DNA of 64,000 nt from Marinobacter sediminicola. GTDB taxonomy: Bacteria > Pseudomonadota > Gammaproteobacteria > Pseudomonadales > Oleiphilaceae. This document shows positions 1 to 9,118 of this stretch, one piece after another. Within the stretch, counting starts at the first letter, position 1; each line of letters opens with the position of its first letter. Below the pieces are notes generated by a model. The model ran no database searches, had not been told where the DNA came from, and worked only from the letters and a program-made list of their open reading frames with translations. Location: contig NZ_JAVIXR010000006.1 of the NCBI RefSeq assembly GCF_031157525.1, positions 62,001 through 126,000 of the forward strand, in the 5' to 3' direction. The position numbers were made by a program, and so were the translations under genes.

Positions 1-1561
1 ACTGACCACCCACACCACTGATCACCCTGCCATCCTCAAGCCCGTCGGAAACCGCAGCGCCACTAAGGGTATACATCATTGCCGTGTTGATAAACCGGCT
101 GTGGATTCGCTGAGCCGCCTTGAGCCGCTGGTTACCGAAACGATGATCATAAAGATGATTAATAAAGCTCACGCTGGTCATGCAAATGCGATCGCGATCC
201 TCATCGGAAAGCTCGCGCAGGGACTGGTAGAACTGCTGGGGACCCACATAGAACCCCCCGTGCATCGCAACCCCGCCAGTAAGCCGCTCACCGATCGCCA
301 GCGCCTTCATTGCCTCTCTCGCCTCTGGATCATCCAGATCGGCAATGAGTGAATGATCTCCAATCCGCAACCGGCCACCTTTAAACTCAACCGCATCACG
401 GAGAATGCCGTACCGTCTCAGCCAGGTGACGTCCCGGGCCCGCATGGGTGAGTCAATCAGCCCTTCCTGCCTTAGTACATCAAGGGTATCCAGAGAAATC
501 TGCTCTTCAATTTCACCGTTGTTGATCAGTATTTGCAGGTCCGCGTGATCATATACTTCACGCCGCAACACCCCTGCTTCCATAAGGTACAGGAAGCCAT
601 CAACCATCATCTCACTGCAACCATAGAGCCCTTTTTCAAAGGGGCCGGTTCCACCGTCCTTTTCTGCCAGCGGGAATCGCTCCGCAACATTCAAGTTGTC
701 GTAAACAGCCCGCCAGGCCGCGTTATTCCTGTGGCGTAATATGGCACTGTGCACAAGCGCTGCCCCAAGCGAACCAATACCCACCTGAAGTGTGCCACCA
801 TCTTTAAGCAAGGTGCTGGCGTAAAAGCCGATCAAGTGGTCTGCGGGACTAATAGCCATCTGAGGCGCCGAAAACAATGGGTACTCGGTCGCCTGATACT
901 CGAACACCAGATCAAACTCGTCTTCCGCAATAGCAGCATCGCGACCGAACCAAGGCATCTGGCGATTGATTTCACCCACAATAGCCACCGGGGTCCCAGA
1001 CGCTTCCCGCTCCCTCAGCAGAGGCAGCAAGTCGAGGCTCAGATCGGGATTACAACTCAGGCTTACCATTCCTGGCGCATCATACAGTTCGCCTGGAGCG
1101 ACCATTTGCGCCACGACATTAACGCCCAGGTCCATCAGGTCACGAACGGCGTGGGTATAGTTGGTCGACACGTAATGACGCTGCTGACTGCGGTTATTGA
1201 GGTAACTCCCTGCTTTGAAGAAAAACTCCGATACCTGAACATTGGAAGGGAGGCTGTTCTTATTAACATCCTGCGCATATTGGAGAGTCGGAATGCCGCC
1301 ATAGAGGCGCTCCGCAAACGGCGCCATAAAGCGCTTTTCCAGGGATGAACTGCCGGAAGGCGCAAGTAACGAAAGTGCAGTGAAAATATGCAGGTTTATT
1401 TCAGGATCGTCTTTCGCCCTCTGGTACAGCGCATTAACGAAGCGGACAGGCTTCCCAAGACCTAGTGGCAACCCCAGGGTAATATTCTTGCCCACCCGGC
1501 GGATCACATCATCCACGCAACGCTCCGCGTTATTCGAGCGCTGTCTGCTATTTACCGCCAT
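1..1561 (-). CDS. Acetyl-CoA hydrolase/transferase family protein (3' end outside window)
   Basis: The reading frame is open from an ATG at 1561 down to base 1, about 520 residues, with no stop, so the C-terminus lies beyond the window. The visible end reads SGAAVSDGLEDGRVISGVGG, the region that in acetyl-CoA hydrolase/CoA-transferase C-terminal domains precedes the SGxGGQ signature. Earlier segments (VNVVAQMVAPGELYDAPGMV, LLKDGGTLQVGIGSLGAALV) also resemble this family. Family members move CoA between short acyl groups (acetate, succinate, propionate) in the cytoplasm. The protein is longer than the roughly 500-residue succinyl-CoA:acetate transferases, so it is probably the long variant of about 700 residues. 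The substrate cannot be told from the sequence. Large open frames on the plus strand across this stretch are shadows. Confidence 0.8.
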   Translation of the reverse strand, partial: MAVNSRQRSNNAERCVDDVIRRVGKNITLGLPLGLGKPVRFVNALYQRAKDDPEINLHIFTALSLLAPSGSSSLEKRFMAPFAERLYGGIPTLQYAQDVNKNSLPSNVQVSEFFFKAGSYLNNRSQQRHYVSTNYTHAVRDLMDLGVNVVAQMVAPGELYDAPGMVSLSCNPDLSLDLLPLLREREASGTPVAIVGEINRQMPWFGRDAAIAEDEFDLVFEYQATEYPLFSAPQMAISPADHLIGFYASTLLKDGGTLQVGIGSLGAALVHSAILRHRNNAAWRAVYDNLNVAERFPLAEKDGGTGPFEKGLYGCSEMMVDGFLYLMEAGVLRREVYDHADLQILINNGEIEEQISLDTLDVLRQEGLIDSPMRARDVTWLRRYGILRDAVEFKGGRLRIGDHSLIADLDDPEAREAMKALAIGERLTGGVAMHGGFYVGPQQFYQSLRELSDEDRDRICMTSVSFINHLYDHRFGNQRLKAAQRIHSRFINTAMMYTLSGAAVSDGLEDGRVISGVGGQ

Positions 1562-1766
1562 AAAGAGATCCCCACTGATTATTCAACATATGGCTACTAT
1601 CAGAGAATCATCACATGAGACATGCAGACAGACAATGCACCAGATCATTAATCTGGCGTTAAACCAATGTATTGCAGGAAAAAGCCAGTACAGCGAAAGG
1701 ATGAATCAGATGAGCGGGAAAACGATATGAAGCAAAGGAGGCAACCAGAACCGGGCGACTACAGAT

Positions 1767-2096
1767 TCAGAAATTCCATTTCAGGTTGAGGCATGCACCT
1801 TCATTCAGCAGCGCGATTCCATGATCAGCCTGCGCCGGCTGCGAGGCGTAGTGCTTGCCGTTATCGTTCGCGCGCACCAAAGAAAGACTTAACAAACGTG
1901 AACCAATTTCGGCAACGGCAACCGCATCAGCATCGTCTTCTTCAAAATCACGGGACATCCGCTGCTGAAGCTCATATACATATTCTACTGTCATGGTTTC
2001 GCTGGTCGCCTCAAACGCGCGTTCAGACGCCTCGGCGCGAACCACAAACGCGGCGACGTTGAGAACAAGCAGTGTGACAAATATGCGGATAATCAT
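1767..2096 (-). CDS. Small exported protein of unknown function
   Basis: This 109-residue frame begins with a clear signal peptide (basic-poor start, hydrophobic core FVTLLVLNVAAFVV, then RAEA as a probable cleavage site). The mature part is acidic (FEEDDADAVAVAEIG) and ends in an aromatic residue (LKWNF), which is common in exported proteins. I do not recognise a family. It stands alone between the acetyl-CoA hydrolase start and the aldo/keto reductase. Upstream (2097-2340) is AT-rich and holds a short palindrome. The signal peptide is the main support that it is a real gene. Confidence 0.5.
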   Translation of the reverse strand: MIIRIFVTLLVLNVAAFVVRAEASERAFEATSETMTVEYVYELQQRMSRDFEEDDADAVAVAEIGSRLLSLSLVRANDNGKHYASQPAQADHGIALLNEGACLNLKWNF

Positions 2097-2145
2097 GATA
2101 CTTACAGCGACCTTTTAAACGGATTAGAAGTTTACTCACCCCATT

Positions 2146-2155
2146 GACTAAAGTC
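2146..2155. promoter_or_regulatory. Short palindrome upstream of the small exported gene
   Basis: GACTAAAGTC is a near palindrome (GACT/AGTC arms) about 50 bases upstream of the 109-residue exported protein gene, inside an AT-rich 244-bp gap. It could be an operator half-site pair, but only one copy is seen and no regulator is assigned. Confidence 0.25.
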
Positions 2156-2340
2156 TAACCCCTTAGCGGCAAAAAGATGTGAAATCGCGCGCAGTCATGC
2201 CTCTTTTTTGTCACGCTTTCGCACACATTTTGTCAATATATGATCGTCAATATTTCAGAATGTAACACCCCCTTCTCTAAAGCCAGCTAATTCCTTTTAG
2301 CATCAACAGCTTAAGAGAAACCAAAGATTTTCGACAGTCT

Positions 2341-3378
2341 TCAGGGGCAAGGGTAGGTAAATTCGTTATGAATCGCTTCAATAGCCTCCAACGTATCCTG
2401 ACTAAGCTTCACACTGCACGACCCTAGATTTTCCCGGAGCTGCTCCATGTTGGTGGCACCAATGATATTACTGGTTACAAAACTGCGGCTATTAACATAC
2501 GCCAGCGCCATTTGAGCCGGAGATAGCCCTATGTGCCTCGCAAGCTCTGCATAGGCTCGAGTCGCATCAACCCCTCTTTCACTGGTATAGCGGCTGAACC
2601 TCTCATAAAGCGTGAGGCGAGCCTTTTCCGGCCACTTACCACCCATATACTTGCCAGACAGCATGCCAAACGCCAGCGGGGAGTACGCCAGCAAGCCTGT
2701 TTGCTCACGATGAGCTATTTCCGCCAACCCCACTTCAAAAGAACGGTTCAGCAGGTTGTAAGGGTTTTGAATACTGGCAATGCGCGGCCACCCATTCTCC
2801 CCTGCCAGGCGGAGATACTCCATCGTGCCCCAAGGCGTCTCGTTCGAAATCCCGATATGCCGAACCTTCCCTACCGCCACCAGCTCACTGAGTGCGCCGA
2901 GGGTTTCCTCAATTGGCGTCGACTTTTCTTTCGGGTCTGGCCGATAGCCGAGCTCCCCGAAAAAATTGGTGCTGCGATCCGGCCAGTGCACCTGATAGAG
3001 ATCGATATAATCCGTCTGCAGACGCTTCAGGCTGGCATCACAGGCTTCAATAATATGGTCGCGGGTAAGTCGGGGGCCATTTCGCAAGTAACTGAGCCCA
3101 TTCCCAGGCCCGGCGACTTTGGAGGCGATCACCAGATCGTCTCGGCGGCCGCGCCGCGCCAGCCAGTTCCCGAGATAAGTCTCTGTGAGACCTTGAGTCT
3201 CAGCCCGCGGAGGAACAGGGTACATCTCCGCAGCATCGATAAAGTTCACACCTTCAGAAGTGGCATGGTCCAGCTGCTCGAAAGCTTCCTGCTCGGTGTT
3301 TTGCTCCCCCCATGTCATGGTGCCCAGACAGATAAGACTGACTTCAAGATCCGTACGGCCTAGCTTTCGGGTTTGCAT
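2341..3378 (-). CDS. tas: NADP(H)-dependent aldo/keto reductase, Tas-like
   Basis: A 345-residue cytoplasmic oxidoreductase of the aldo/keto reductase superfamily, expected to reduce aldehydes or ketones with NADPH. The catalytic tetrad is visible: Asp and Tyr in NFIDAAEMYPVPP, Lys in LVIASKVAG and His in LYQVHWPDR. The insertion with PVPPRAETQGLTE and the sequence LGTMTWGEQNTE are typical of the Tas branch. I use the ATG at 3378 because GGAGG lies 4 bases upstream of it; a TTG at 3393 would add five residues but lacks that spacing. The gene is alone and divergent from the PAP2 gene. The physiological substrate is unknown. Confidence 0.85.
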   Translation of the reverse strand: MQTRKLGRTDLEVSLICLGTMTWGEQNTEQEAFEQLDHATSEGVNFIDAAEMYPVPPRAETQGLTETYLGNWLARRGRRDDLVIASKVAGPGNGLSYLRNGPRLTRDHIIEACDASLKRLQTDYIDLYQVHWPDRSTNFFGELGYRPDPKEKSTPIEETLGALSELVAVGKVRHIGISNETPWGTMEYLRLAGENGWPRIASIQNPYNLLNRSFEVGLAEIAHREQTGLLAYSPLAFGMLSGKYMGGKWPEKARLTLYERFSRYTSERGVDATRAYAELARHIGLSPAQMALAYVNSRSFVTSNIIGATNMEQLRENLGSCSVKLSQDTLEAIEAIHNEFTYPCP

Positions 3379-3595
3379 TGCGCCTCCGCTCAAGATTGTT
3401 GAATGCGTAATAAAAGTGTCACAGGGGTGTCATGTGCCCGTCACCCAAAGCTCCCATAGTAGAGCCATAGTAATAAAAACCAGAGGGAACGTCATGATTC
3501 AAGCCAGTCTGGCAAGCTAGCTACCCGGATACAATCTATATAGCCACTCAAGGGCGATTGTTGCCGCGGGGTGGAGAACGATAAGGATCTAACCC

Positions 3596-4147
3596 ATGTC
3601 AGAAAGCAGCAAGGCGATCCGCTTCTTTGAGCTCGCAGATCAGCGTGAATACGCTTTTTGCCAGCACATAAACAAAATTGCCAAATTTCGGCCGATCATG
3701 CGCTATTTCCAACTGGCAAGTCGGCTGGGGGATGGTTGGTTCTGGTACGCACTGATATTGGCCATCCCCTTCCTGAAGCGAGAGACTGGCCAAGGCCTGG
3801 CACTGCTAATGACTCTGACTGGGCTGACCTGCACCCTGACCTACAAATTACTTAAGCGTTGGCTGATCCGCGAACGGCCCTTCATATCATTCCCCTCCAT
3901 TAGTTGCGGCACCCCACCATTGGACCGCTACAGCTTTCCTTCAGGCCACACCCTGCACGCTGCCTGTTTTCAGACCATTTTGTTCATGACAATGCCAAAG
4001 CTGGCACTGGCAACCGCTCCCTTTACACTGAGCGTGGCCGCATCCCGAGTGGTACTGGGTTTGCACTATCCCTCTGACGTTCTCGCGGGCGCATTTATTG
4101 GTGGCCTGATGGGGTATCTATCGGTGACATGCTTTTTCAGCCCCTAG
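3596..4147 (+). CDS. PAP2-family membrane phosphatase
   Basis: A 183-residue integral membrane protein with the three-part acid phosphatase/PAP2 signature: KRWLIRERP (about residues 83-91), PSGH (about 122-125) and SRVVLGLHYPSD (about 152-163). Five or six hydrophobic segments surround these motifs. Such enzymes remove phosphate from lipid phosphates such as phosphatidic acid, PG-phosphate or undecaprenyl diphosphate at the outer face of the inner membrane. AAGGA lies 8 bases before the ATG. It is a single gene with no operon partner; the exact lipid substrate cannot be read from the sequence. Confidence 0.85.
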   Translation: MSESSKAIRFFELADQREYAFCQHINKIAKFRPIMRYFQLASRLGDGWFWYALILAIPFLKRETGQGLALLMTLTGLTCTLTYKLLKRWLIRERPFISFPSISCGTPPLDRYSFPSGHTLHAACFQTILFMTMPKLALATAPFTLSVAASRVVLGLHYPSDVLAGAFIGGLMGYLSVTCFFSP

Positions 4148-4169
4148 CGTGCGTTTTCTCGGGCTGACA

Positions 4170-5240
4170 TTAATCAAACAATCTGAGCTGGGTCACCGGT
4201 GCATCATCATTGCGAAAGCGCACCCCTAGACCCAGCAGCCGAACCGGCCGCTCTCGATTACTCACCAACTCGGTAAGCAGTGGAAGGTAGTCTTCATATC
4301 CTGGCTCTTTTATGTTTTCCCGCACCCGCTCCAATGTGTGGGTGGAAAAATCGCTGTAACGTATTTTTATAAACAGCTTATGGATGGGCTTATCACGACC
4401 CTTGCGGGTAAGGCGGAGATTAAGATCTGTCGCCAGTGATGCCAAAACCGTTTCACAGGCGGCAATATCTGGTAAATCCTGAGAAAAAGTACGCTCAACG
4501 CTCACAGATTTGGCAATTCTGGATACCACCACCGGCCGCTCATCCCGGCCATGGGCCATTTCATGCAACCGATACCCCTGTTTACCAAAGCGTTCGATCA
4601 ACACATCAACGCCCAGTGCCTGCAAATCACCACATATTTTCACACCAAGCGCATGTAATTTAGCCGCGGTCACCTGCCCAACGCCAAACAATTTCTCAAC
4701 CTTGAGCTCGCGCACAAAACCGTCGACCTCATCAGGCTTTACCACAAACAAACCGTCTGGTTTTCGCCAATCGCTGGCAATCTTGGCGAGAAACTTATTG
4801 GGGGCGACCCCGGCAGAAATCGTAATCCCCACTTCCTTTTCCACACGCTCCCGCAGGTAGCGAGCCATTAATGTGGCGCTCCCTTTATGCTCGGTCACAT
4901 CAGTAACATCCAGAAAGGCTTCATCCAGTGACAGGGGCTCAACCAGATCGGTCAACTCTCGCAGAATGCCCATCACCTTTTGTGATGCCACTCTGTAGCG
5001 GGCCATATCAGGCGGCACGGTAACCAGGCCGGGGCATAGCCGCCGAGCTTCGCCGCCAGGCATCGCCGAGCGCACACCAAAAGCCCGGGCTTTATAATTA
5101 CAGGTAGTCACCACGCCACGGCCACCCTCGCCGCCTACCGCCAGCGGCACCTCACGCAGCGTTGGGTCATCACGCATCTCAACTGCCGCATAAAAACAGT
5201 CACAATCCACGTGGATGATCTTGCGTTGAGGCATAATCAT
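4170..5240 (-). CDS. dinB: DNA polymerase IV (SOS translesion polymerase)
   Basis: A Y-family polymerase that bypasses damaged bases. The N-terminal [10 protein letters not shown] motif and the catalytic [10 protein letters not shown] motif are both intact, followed by helix-hairpin-helix residues ([17 protein letters not shown]) and a little-finger domain. The protein ends in VTQLRLFD, which resembles the C-terminal beta-clamp-binding motif of this family. Two nearby ATGs exist (5240 and 5234); a longer upstream frame is rejected because it would read through the LexA operator at 5259-5274. From 5240 the protein is 356 residues, close to the usual 350. Regulation by the SOS response is strongly supported by that operator. 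Confidence 0.95.
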   Translation of the reverse strand: MIMPQRKIIHVDCDCFYAAVEMRDDPTLREVPLAVGGEGGRGVVTTCNYKARAFGVRSAMPGGEARRLCPGLVTVPPDMARYRVASQKVMGILRELTDLVEPLSLDEAFLDVTDVTEHKGSATLMARYLRERVEKEVGITISAGVAPNKFLAKIASDWRKPDGLFVVKPDEVDGFVRELKVEKLFGVGQVTAAKLHALGVKICGDLQALGVDVLIERFGKQGYRLHEMAHGRDERPVVVSRIAKSVSVERTFSQDLPDIAACETVLASLATDLNLRLTRKGRDKPIHKLFIKIRYSDFSTHTLERVRENIKEPGYEDYLPLLTELVSNRERPVRLLGLGVRFRNDDAPVTQLRLFD

Positions 5241-5258
5241 TGGGCTCGCGTCGGGTTT

Positions 5259-5274
5259 CTGTACATTTATACAG
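5259..5274 (-). promoter_or_regulatory. LexA (SOS) box controlling dinB
   Basis: CTGTACATTTATACAG matches the gammaproteobacterial LexA consensus CTGT-N8-ACAG exactly, including the AT-rich centre. It ends 18 bases before the dinB start at 5240. A -10-like TATAAA on the minus strand lies inside it, so LexA binding should block RNA polymerase. The start of the rightward DUF1244-hopJ-minC run is only 75 bases away on the other side. Confidence 0.92.
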
Positions 5275-5349
5275 TCTTGTATCTTAAAGTAAGATGCTGA
5301 GAATGTCAGGAATCTCCAAGACAACCACAGAATCTCATAACGAGGCACC

Positions 5350-5628
5350 ATGTCGAACCCTATTCCAGATTCCAAGCGCACTGAAATCGAAGCTGCAGCT
5401 TTTCGCCGCCTGGTTAAGCACCTGGGAGACAACCCCGAGGTTCAGAACATTGATCTGATGAATCTGGCCGGATTCTGCCGCAACTGCCTTTCCAAATGGT
5501 ATCGGGCTGAAGCCGCTGAGCTCGGCGTTGAGATTTCAGACCCGGCAGCCAGGGAAGAGATTTACGGCATGCCGTACGACGAGTGGAAAGCCCTACATCA
5601 AACAGGTCCGAAACAGGATCACAAGTGA
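5350..5628 (+). CDS. DUF1244 domain protein
   Basis: A 92-residue cytoplasmic protein of the DUF1244 family, recognised by the [20 protein letters not shown] segment and [10 protein letters not shown], which contains a CxxC pair that could bind metal. The family's function is not established. Its TGA stop overlaps the ATG of the next gene (hopJ-like) by one base, which implies translational coupling. It is the first gene of a rightward run leading to minC. The intergenic space to dinB is 109 bp and carries the LexA box. Confidence 0.85.
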   Translation: MSNPIPDSKRTEIEAAAFRRLVKHLGDNPEVQNIDLMNLAGFCRNCLSKWYRAEAAELGVEISDPAAREEIYGMPYDEWKALHQTGPKQDHK

Positions 5629-6014
5629 TGAATGTAAATGAAGCAGTACGTATTCACCTGGCTTCGATAGGCGGTGGCCATGCCAATTTTGATGACACTC
5701 TCGCTTTGATAGAGCGGCACTTTGATTACACACCCGCCAGTTTCCAGAACGGACCTTTATTTAATTCGGCCGGTGAAAATGCAGGTTCGTGCAAAGTGTT
5801 TGGGCTCGGCCTTTACTGCACACTGAATGAAGCAGACACGCTGAAACTGTTTGCTCAACATTATCAGCAGGTATTAGACAACCCTGCCAGTGAAAGCCAC
5901 AGCAACATTCGCCAATTCATTGGCACCGGCTGGTCTGGCATTCGCTTTGAAGATACGCCGCTGCGCCTGCGCCGCCCGACCGAGCCTACCATCAAGGAAG
6001 ACACCCATTCATGA
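5628..6014 (+). CDS. HopJ-family protein
   Basis: A 128-residue protein of the HopJ type III effector family, recognised by FDDTLALIERHFDYTPASF, the FNSAGENAGSCKVFGLGLYC core and IRQFIGTGWSGIRFE. The name comes from a Pseudomonas syringae candidate effector. Homologues are widespread in free-living bacteria with no type III secretion and probably have a cytoplasmic housekeeping role that is unknown. No secretion genes are present here. The ATG at 5628 overlaps the upstream stop by one base and the TGA overlaps minC's ATG by four bases, so the gene is coupled to both neighbours. Confidence 0.85.
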   Translation: MNVNEAVRIHLASIGGGHANFDDTLALIERHFDYTPASFQNGPLFNSAGENAGSCKVFGLGLYCTLNEADTLKLFAQHYQQVLDNPASESHSNIRQFIGTGWSGIRFEDTPLRLRRPTEPTIKEDTHS

Positions 6015-6760
6015 GCAACATCACTGCACCCGGGGTACAGCAGGTATTCCAGCTGAAAAGCGCCAGCGTTTCCATGACAGCGTTGGAACTGTATTACTTC
6101 GACAACGACGAGTTTGAGGAAACGTTGAGGAACAAAATCAGCCAGGCTCCCGGCTTCTTTCGGGATATCCCTCTGATCATAAGCCTGGAAAAGTACGAAG
6201 GCCTCGACAGTGAACTGGATTTTTTCAAGATCATCGGCGCCTGCCGCCGCAACAGCATTCATGTGATTGGCGTTCGTGGCGGGAATGACGATCAGCGCCG
6301 TCTTGCTCGCGGAGCCTCTCTGGCACTAATGCCCGGGAGCGGACAAAGAGACAAGGACCACGAAACCACAGCAGAGGTAGCTGACACCCCTGCTGCGCCT
6401 GCACCTCAGACAGCAAAAGAAGCTGCTCCGGCAAAAATCATCAGCCAACCGGTGCGTTCAGGCCAACAGGTTCACGCACCCGAGGGCGATCTGGTTATTC
6501 TCGCACCGGTTCAAGCCGGTGCAGAAGTACTGGCAGCGGGCAGCATTCATGTTTACGGTCCATTGCGCGGCCGGGCTCTGGCGGGCATTCATGGCTCGGA
6601 ATCTGCCAGAATTTTCTGCCAATCCCTTGAGGCAGAGCTTGTGTCCATCGCCGGACACTATAAAATCTCCGAAGATCTTCAAAATAACGGCTGGAAAAGC
6701 GCTGTGCAGATTCAGCTCAGGGACGACCTGCTGGTGGTAGCACCACTGGACAAGGCCTGA
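6011..6760 (+). CDS. minC: Septum site-determining protein MinC
   Basis: MinC inhibits FtsZ ring assembly away from midcell and is recruited to the membrane by MinD. The 249-residue protein has the N-terminal MinC domain (FQLKSASVSMTALELYYFD onwards), an Ala/Pro-rich linker at about residues 119-145 (TPAAPAPQTAKEAAPA) and the C-terminal beta-helix domain with GDLVILAPVQAGAEVLAAGS and IHVYGPLRGRALAGIHG. The start overlaps the hopJ stop by four bases. minD follows after 80 bases, so the three min genes probably share transcripts. Confidence 0.97.
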   Translation: MSNITAPGVQQVFQLKSASVSMTALELYYFDNDEFEETLRNKISQAPGFFRDIPLIISLEKYEGLDSELDFFKIIGACRRNSIHVIGVRGGNDDQRRLARGASLALMPGSGQRDKDHETTAEVADTPAAPAPQTAKEAAPAKIISQPVRSGQQVHAPEGDLVILAPVQAGAEVLAAGSIHVYGPLRGRALAGIHGSESARIFCQSLEAELVSIAGHYKISEDLQNNGWKSAVQIQLRDDLLVVAPLDKA

Positions 6761-6840
6761 TACTGGAATCGAGCAAAATAATTTGACCGGGCGACACATC
6801 CGGCTGACACGACGAATCCACGAGATACAGGAAATAAACC

Positions 6841-7653
6841 TTGGCTAGAATTATTGTCGTAACCTCAGGAAAGGGCGGCGTTGGTAAAACCACCACCAGC
6901 GCCTCCATAAGCACCGGTCTTGCCAAACGCGGCCACAAAACTGTAGTGGTAGATTTTGATGTAGGCCTGCGCAACCTCGATCTGATCATGAACTGCGAGC
7001 GCCGCGTGGTGTATGACTTTGTAAACGTTATACAGGGTGATGCAACGCTCAATCAGGCGCTGATCCGTGACAAGCGGGTTGATACCCTCTACATACTCCC
7101 GACCTCACAAACCCGGGAAAAAGAGGCGCTTACCAAAGAGGGTGTTGAAAAAGTTATCAACGAACTTGCTGAGACCTTCGACTACATCATTTGCGACTCA
7201 CCCGCAGGGATTGAGCATGGGGCGCTTATGGCCCTGTACTATGCGGATGAGGCCGTTGTAGTAACCAACCCGGAAGTTTCCTCCGTTCGAGATTCCGACC
7301 GCATTCTTGGCATTCTGCAAAGCAAATCGCGGCGCGCCGAAATGGGTGAAGACCCGGTTAAGGAGCACCTGCTGCTAACCCGCTACAACCCGGATCGGGT
7401 CGAGCGAGGGGAGATGCTGTCGGTGGCAGATGTCGAAGAGATTCTCGCCATTCCGTTACTCGGCGTAATACCCGAAAGCCAGGTTGTGCTCAACGCCTCA
7501 AACCAGGGGTTGCCCGTTATACTCGAAACCGAGAGCGACGCTGGCCAGGCTTACGACGACGCAGTTGCACGCCTTCTGGGTGAGGAGCGCGAACAGCGCT
7601 TCATGACTAACCAGAAAAAGGGTTTCTTTTCACGGATGTTCAAGGGAGGCTAA
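6841..7653 (+). CDS. minD: Septum site-determining ATPase MinD
   Basis: A 270-residue ParA/MinD-type ATPase that oscillates on the membrane with MinE and carries MinC. The deviant Walker A GKGGVGKTTT is at about residues 10-19, followed by the switch regions (VVVDFDVGLRNLDL, ICDSPAGIEHGA). The C-terminus KKGFFSRMFKGG is the amphipathic membrane-targeting helix. The initiation codon is TTG at 6841. No ATG lies nearby in frame and the Walker A position fixes the N-terminus, so TTG is the true start and may lower expression. Confidence 0.98.
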   Translation: MARIIVVTSGKGGVGKTTTSASISTGLAKRGHKTVVVDFDVGLRNLDLIMNCERRVVYDFVNVIQGDATLNQALIRDKRVDTLYILPTSQTREKEALTKEGVEKVINELAETFDYIICDSPAGIEHGALMALYYADEAVVVTNPEVSSVRDSDRILGILQSKSRRAEMGEDPVKEHLLLTRYNPDRVERGEMLSVADVEEILAIPLLGVIPESQVVLNASNQGLPVILETESDAGQAYDDAVARLLGEEREQRFMTNQKKGFFSRMFKGG

Positions 7654-7656
7654 CGG

Positions 7657-7908
7657 ATGAGTTTCCTCGACTATTTCAGAGGCAAGAAATCAGGCTCTGC
7701 CAATGTGGCAAAAGAGCGCTTGCAGATCATTGTGGCCCACGAACGCGGGCAGCGCGACCAGCCGGATTATTTGCCGGAAATGCAGCAAGAAATACTGGCG
7801 GTCATTCGTAAATACGTGCAGATCAGCGATGACATGGTTCAGGTAGAAGTAGACCGTAATGGCAGTTGCTCCGTTCTGGAGCTGAATGTCACACTGCCCG
7901 AACGCTGA
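7657..7908 (+). CDS. minE: Cell division topological specificity factor MinE
   Basis: An 83-residue MinE: N-terminal membrane/MinD-binding segment ([29 protein letters not shown]) and C-terminal dimerisation domain ([29 protein letters not shown]). It triggers MinD ATP hydrolysis and creates the pole-to-pole oscillation. The gene starts three bases after the minD stop with the ribosome-binding site inside the end of minD, and a strong terminator follows at 7935-7970. Confidence 0.97.
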   Translation: MSFLDYFRGKKSGSANVAKERLQIIVAHERGQRDQPDYLPEMQQEILAVIRKYVQISDDMVQVEVDRNGSCSVLELNVTLPER

Positions 7909-7934
7909 GCCAGTTCAGTCCCGGTGATGTGAGC

Positions 7935-7970
7935 GAGCGCCAGCCAGCTTTCTGTAGGCTGGCGCTCTTT
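7935..7970 (+). terminator. Terminator of the min operon
   Basis: A perfect 11-bp stem (GAGCGCCAGCC at 7935-7945 with GGCTGGCGCTC at 7957-7967), an 11-base loop and a short TTT tail, 26 bases after minE. It also faces the end of the convergent DUF2804 gene (7975) and may serve both strands. Confidence 0.85.
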
Positions 7971-7974
7971 GCCG

Positions 7975-8982
7975 TTACCACCGCGCGAAGTGGTCTTCCA
8001 TAAACCCCTGCAAACCCTCAACCTCAATCTTGTTACCACTTTCATCGGTGACGGTTCCATTGAAGGTGCCTACATACTGCCGGAAGTTGGACGCCAGTAC
8101 CCCTGCATTCAGCTTTTCCTTACGAGCCGTGGCCGGCACAAAACGCAGGTCTACCCGGCCATCTACCGTGGTTACATGCCAGTCACTTTCAGCACTGTAG
8201 CGATCAAAGCTAAACCGGGCAGCTGCAAGTGTCTGGCACTGCCCATCCAGCCACAGAGCATTTTCTGTCATGCCGGTTTCGTTAACGCCCGCGGCTAAAT
8301 TAAGCCCGAGTGATCGGCCGCCTGGCAGTTGCCCCGCCAGACTCGCCCAGTTCCAGGCCGTTTCGCGGCGCATAAAGCCGCAACTCCAATCAATAGCGCC
8401 GCGAGTGCCTTCATCACAGCGCCAAATTTGATTGCCCCACCGAATCTCACCCTCAACCGGCAGGCCCGCCGACTTCCGAGTGAACACCCAGCCATTGTAG
8501 CCCGCACGGCACACCAGCCGGAGTGGGTCATTATCCTCTTTCAGCGCAAGCTCCACACGGATTCCACCGGGGGCGGATACCGAAATCGCCCTGCCGCCTG
8601 CGAAGGGCAGTATGCGCATGGAAACCTTGCCCTTTCTGAACGAGGCCTGGCCACGCTCAGGGAAAGGTTCTATTTGGGTTCCCATTGCCAAAGGGCTCAT
8701 AAAGCTTTGCTCAAGCATCTGCCCGGATGCAAAATCGTAGAGGTAGAAAAAACCACTCCCCACGAGTTTTAAATCCACCAGCGCCATACCAAACACCCAC
8801 CCGGGGCCAGTGGCACTCACAAACTGGAACTGGTTAAACCGCCAGCGCCGGGCGAACCTGGTGCGAGGTTTATCCATTACCGTACGCAGGTCGTAATCCA
8901 GATAGTTTATTTCTTCGACCGGCTGGCTCAGTACGCCGGGAGCAAAGCGTCCCTTGCCATCAATCAGTTTCTTTATCGTCAT
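7975..8982 (-). CDS. DUF2804 domain protein
   Basis: A 335-residue protein resembling the DUF2804 family: the LSQPVEEINYLDYDLRTVMD opening, AGYNGWVFTRKSAGLPVEGE, AIDWSCGFMRRETAWNWASL and the GLQGFMEDHFARW ending are characteristic. There is no signal peptide or membrane segment. Function is not established; the family is often found near lipid or sterol-like genes, and a START-domain gene is its divergent neighbour. I chose the ATG at 8982 over a TTG at 8994, since neither has a strong ribosome-binding site and ATG is the better codon. Confidence 0.75.
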   Translation of the reverse strand: MTIKKLIDGKGRFAPGVLSQPVEEINYLDYDLRTVMDKPRTRFARRWRFNQFQFVSATGPGWVFGMALVDLKLVGSGFFYLYDFASGQMLEQSFMSPLAMGTQIEPFPERGQASFRKGKVSMRILPFAGGRAISVSAPGGIRVELALKEDNDPLRLVCRAGYNGWVFTRKSAGLPVEGEIRWGNQIWRCDEGTRGAIDWSCGFMRRETAWNWASLAGQLPGGRSLGLNLAAGVNETGMTENALWLDGQCQTLAAARFSFDRYSAESDWHVTTVDGRVDLRFVPATARKEKLNAGVLASNFRQYVGTFNGTVTDESGNKIEVEGLQGFMEDHFARW

Positions 8983-9118
8983 AATAATCGTCAAATCAGG
9001 CCAATTTATCGAACTGTTTCACCGGGCAACAACCTGGTTCACAATCCCCTGCTTCGGGCTCATACTGCCCGTCACCCCGTGATAGACTCTGCGCAATTTT
9101 TTCAAGGAAGTGTAGCTT

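Noticed and set aside
749..1348. 199-codon plus-strand frame
   Set aside because: Fully antisense to the acetyl-CoA hydrolase/transferase gene, whose frame gives clear family motifs.
3416..3432. Direct repeat GTGTCA, 11 bp apart, upstream of the aldo/keto reductase gene
   Set aside because: One helical turn spacing is suggestive of an operator, but six-base repeats occur by chance and no regulator gene is adjacent.
3494..3520. Eight-codon frame after AGAGGGAACGTC, possibly a leader peptide for the PAP2 gene
   Set aside because: The spacing is acceptable, but there is no run of a regulatory codon and no attenuator hairpin between it and the PAP2 ATG.
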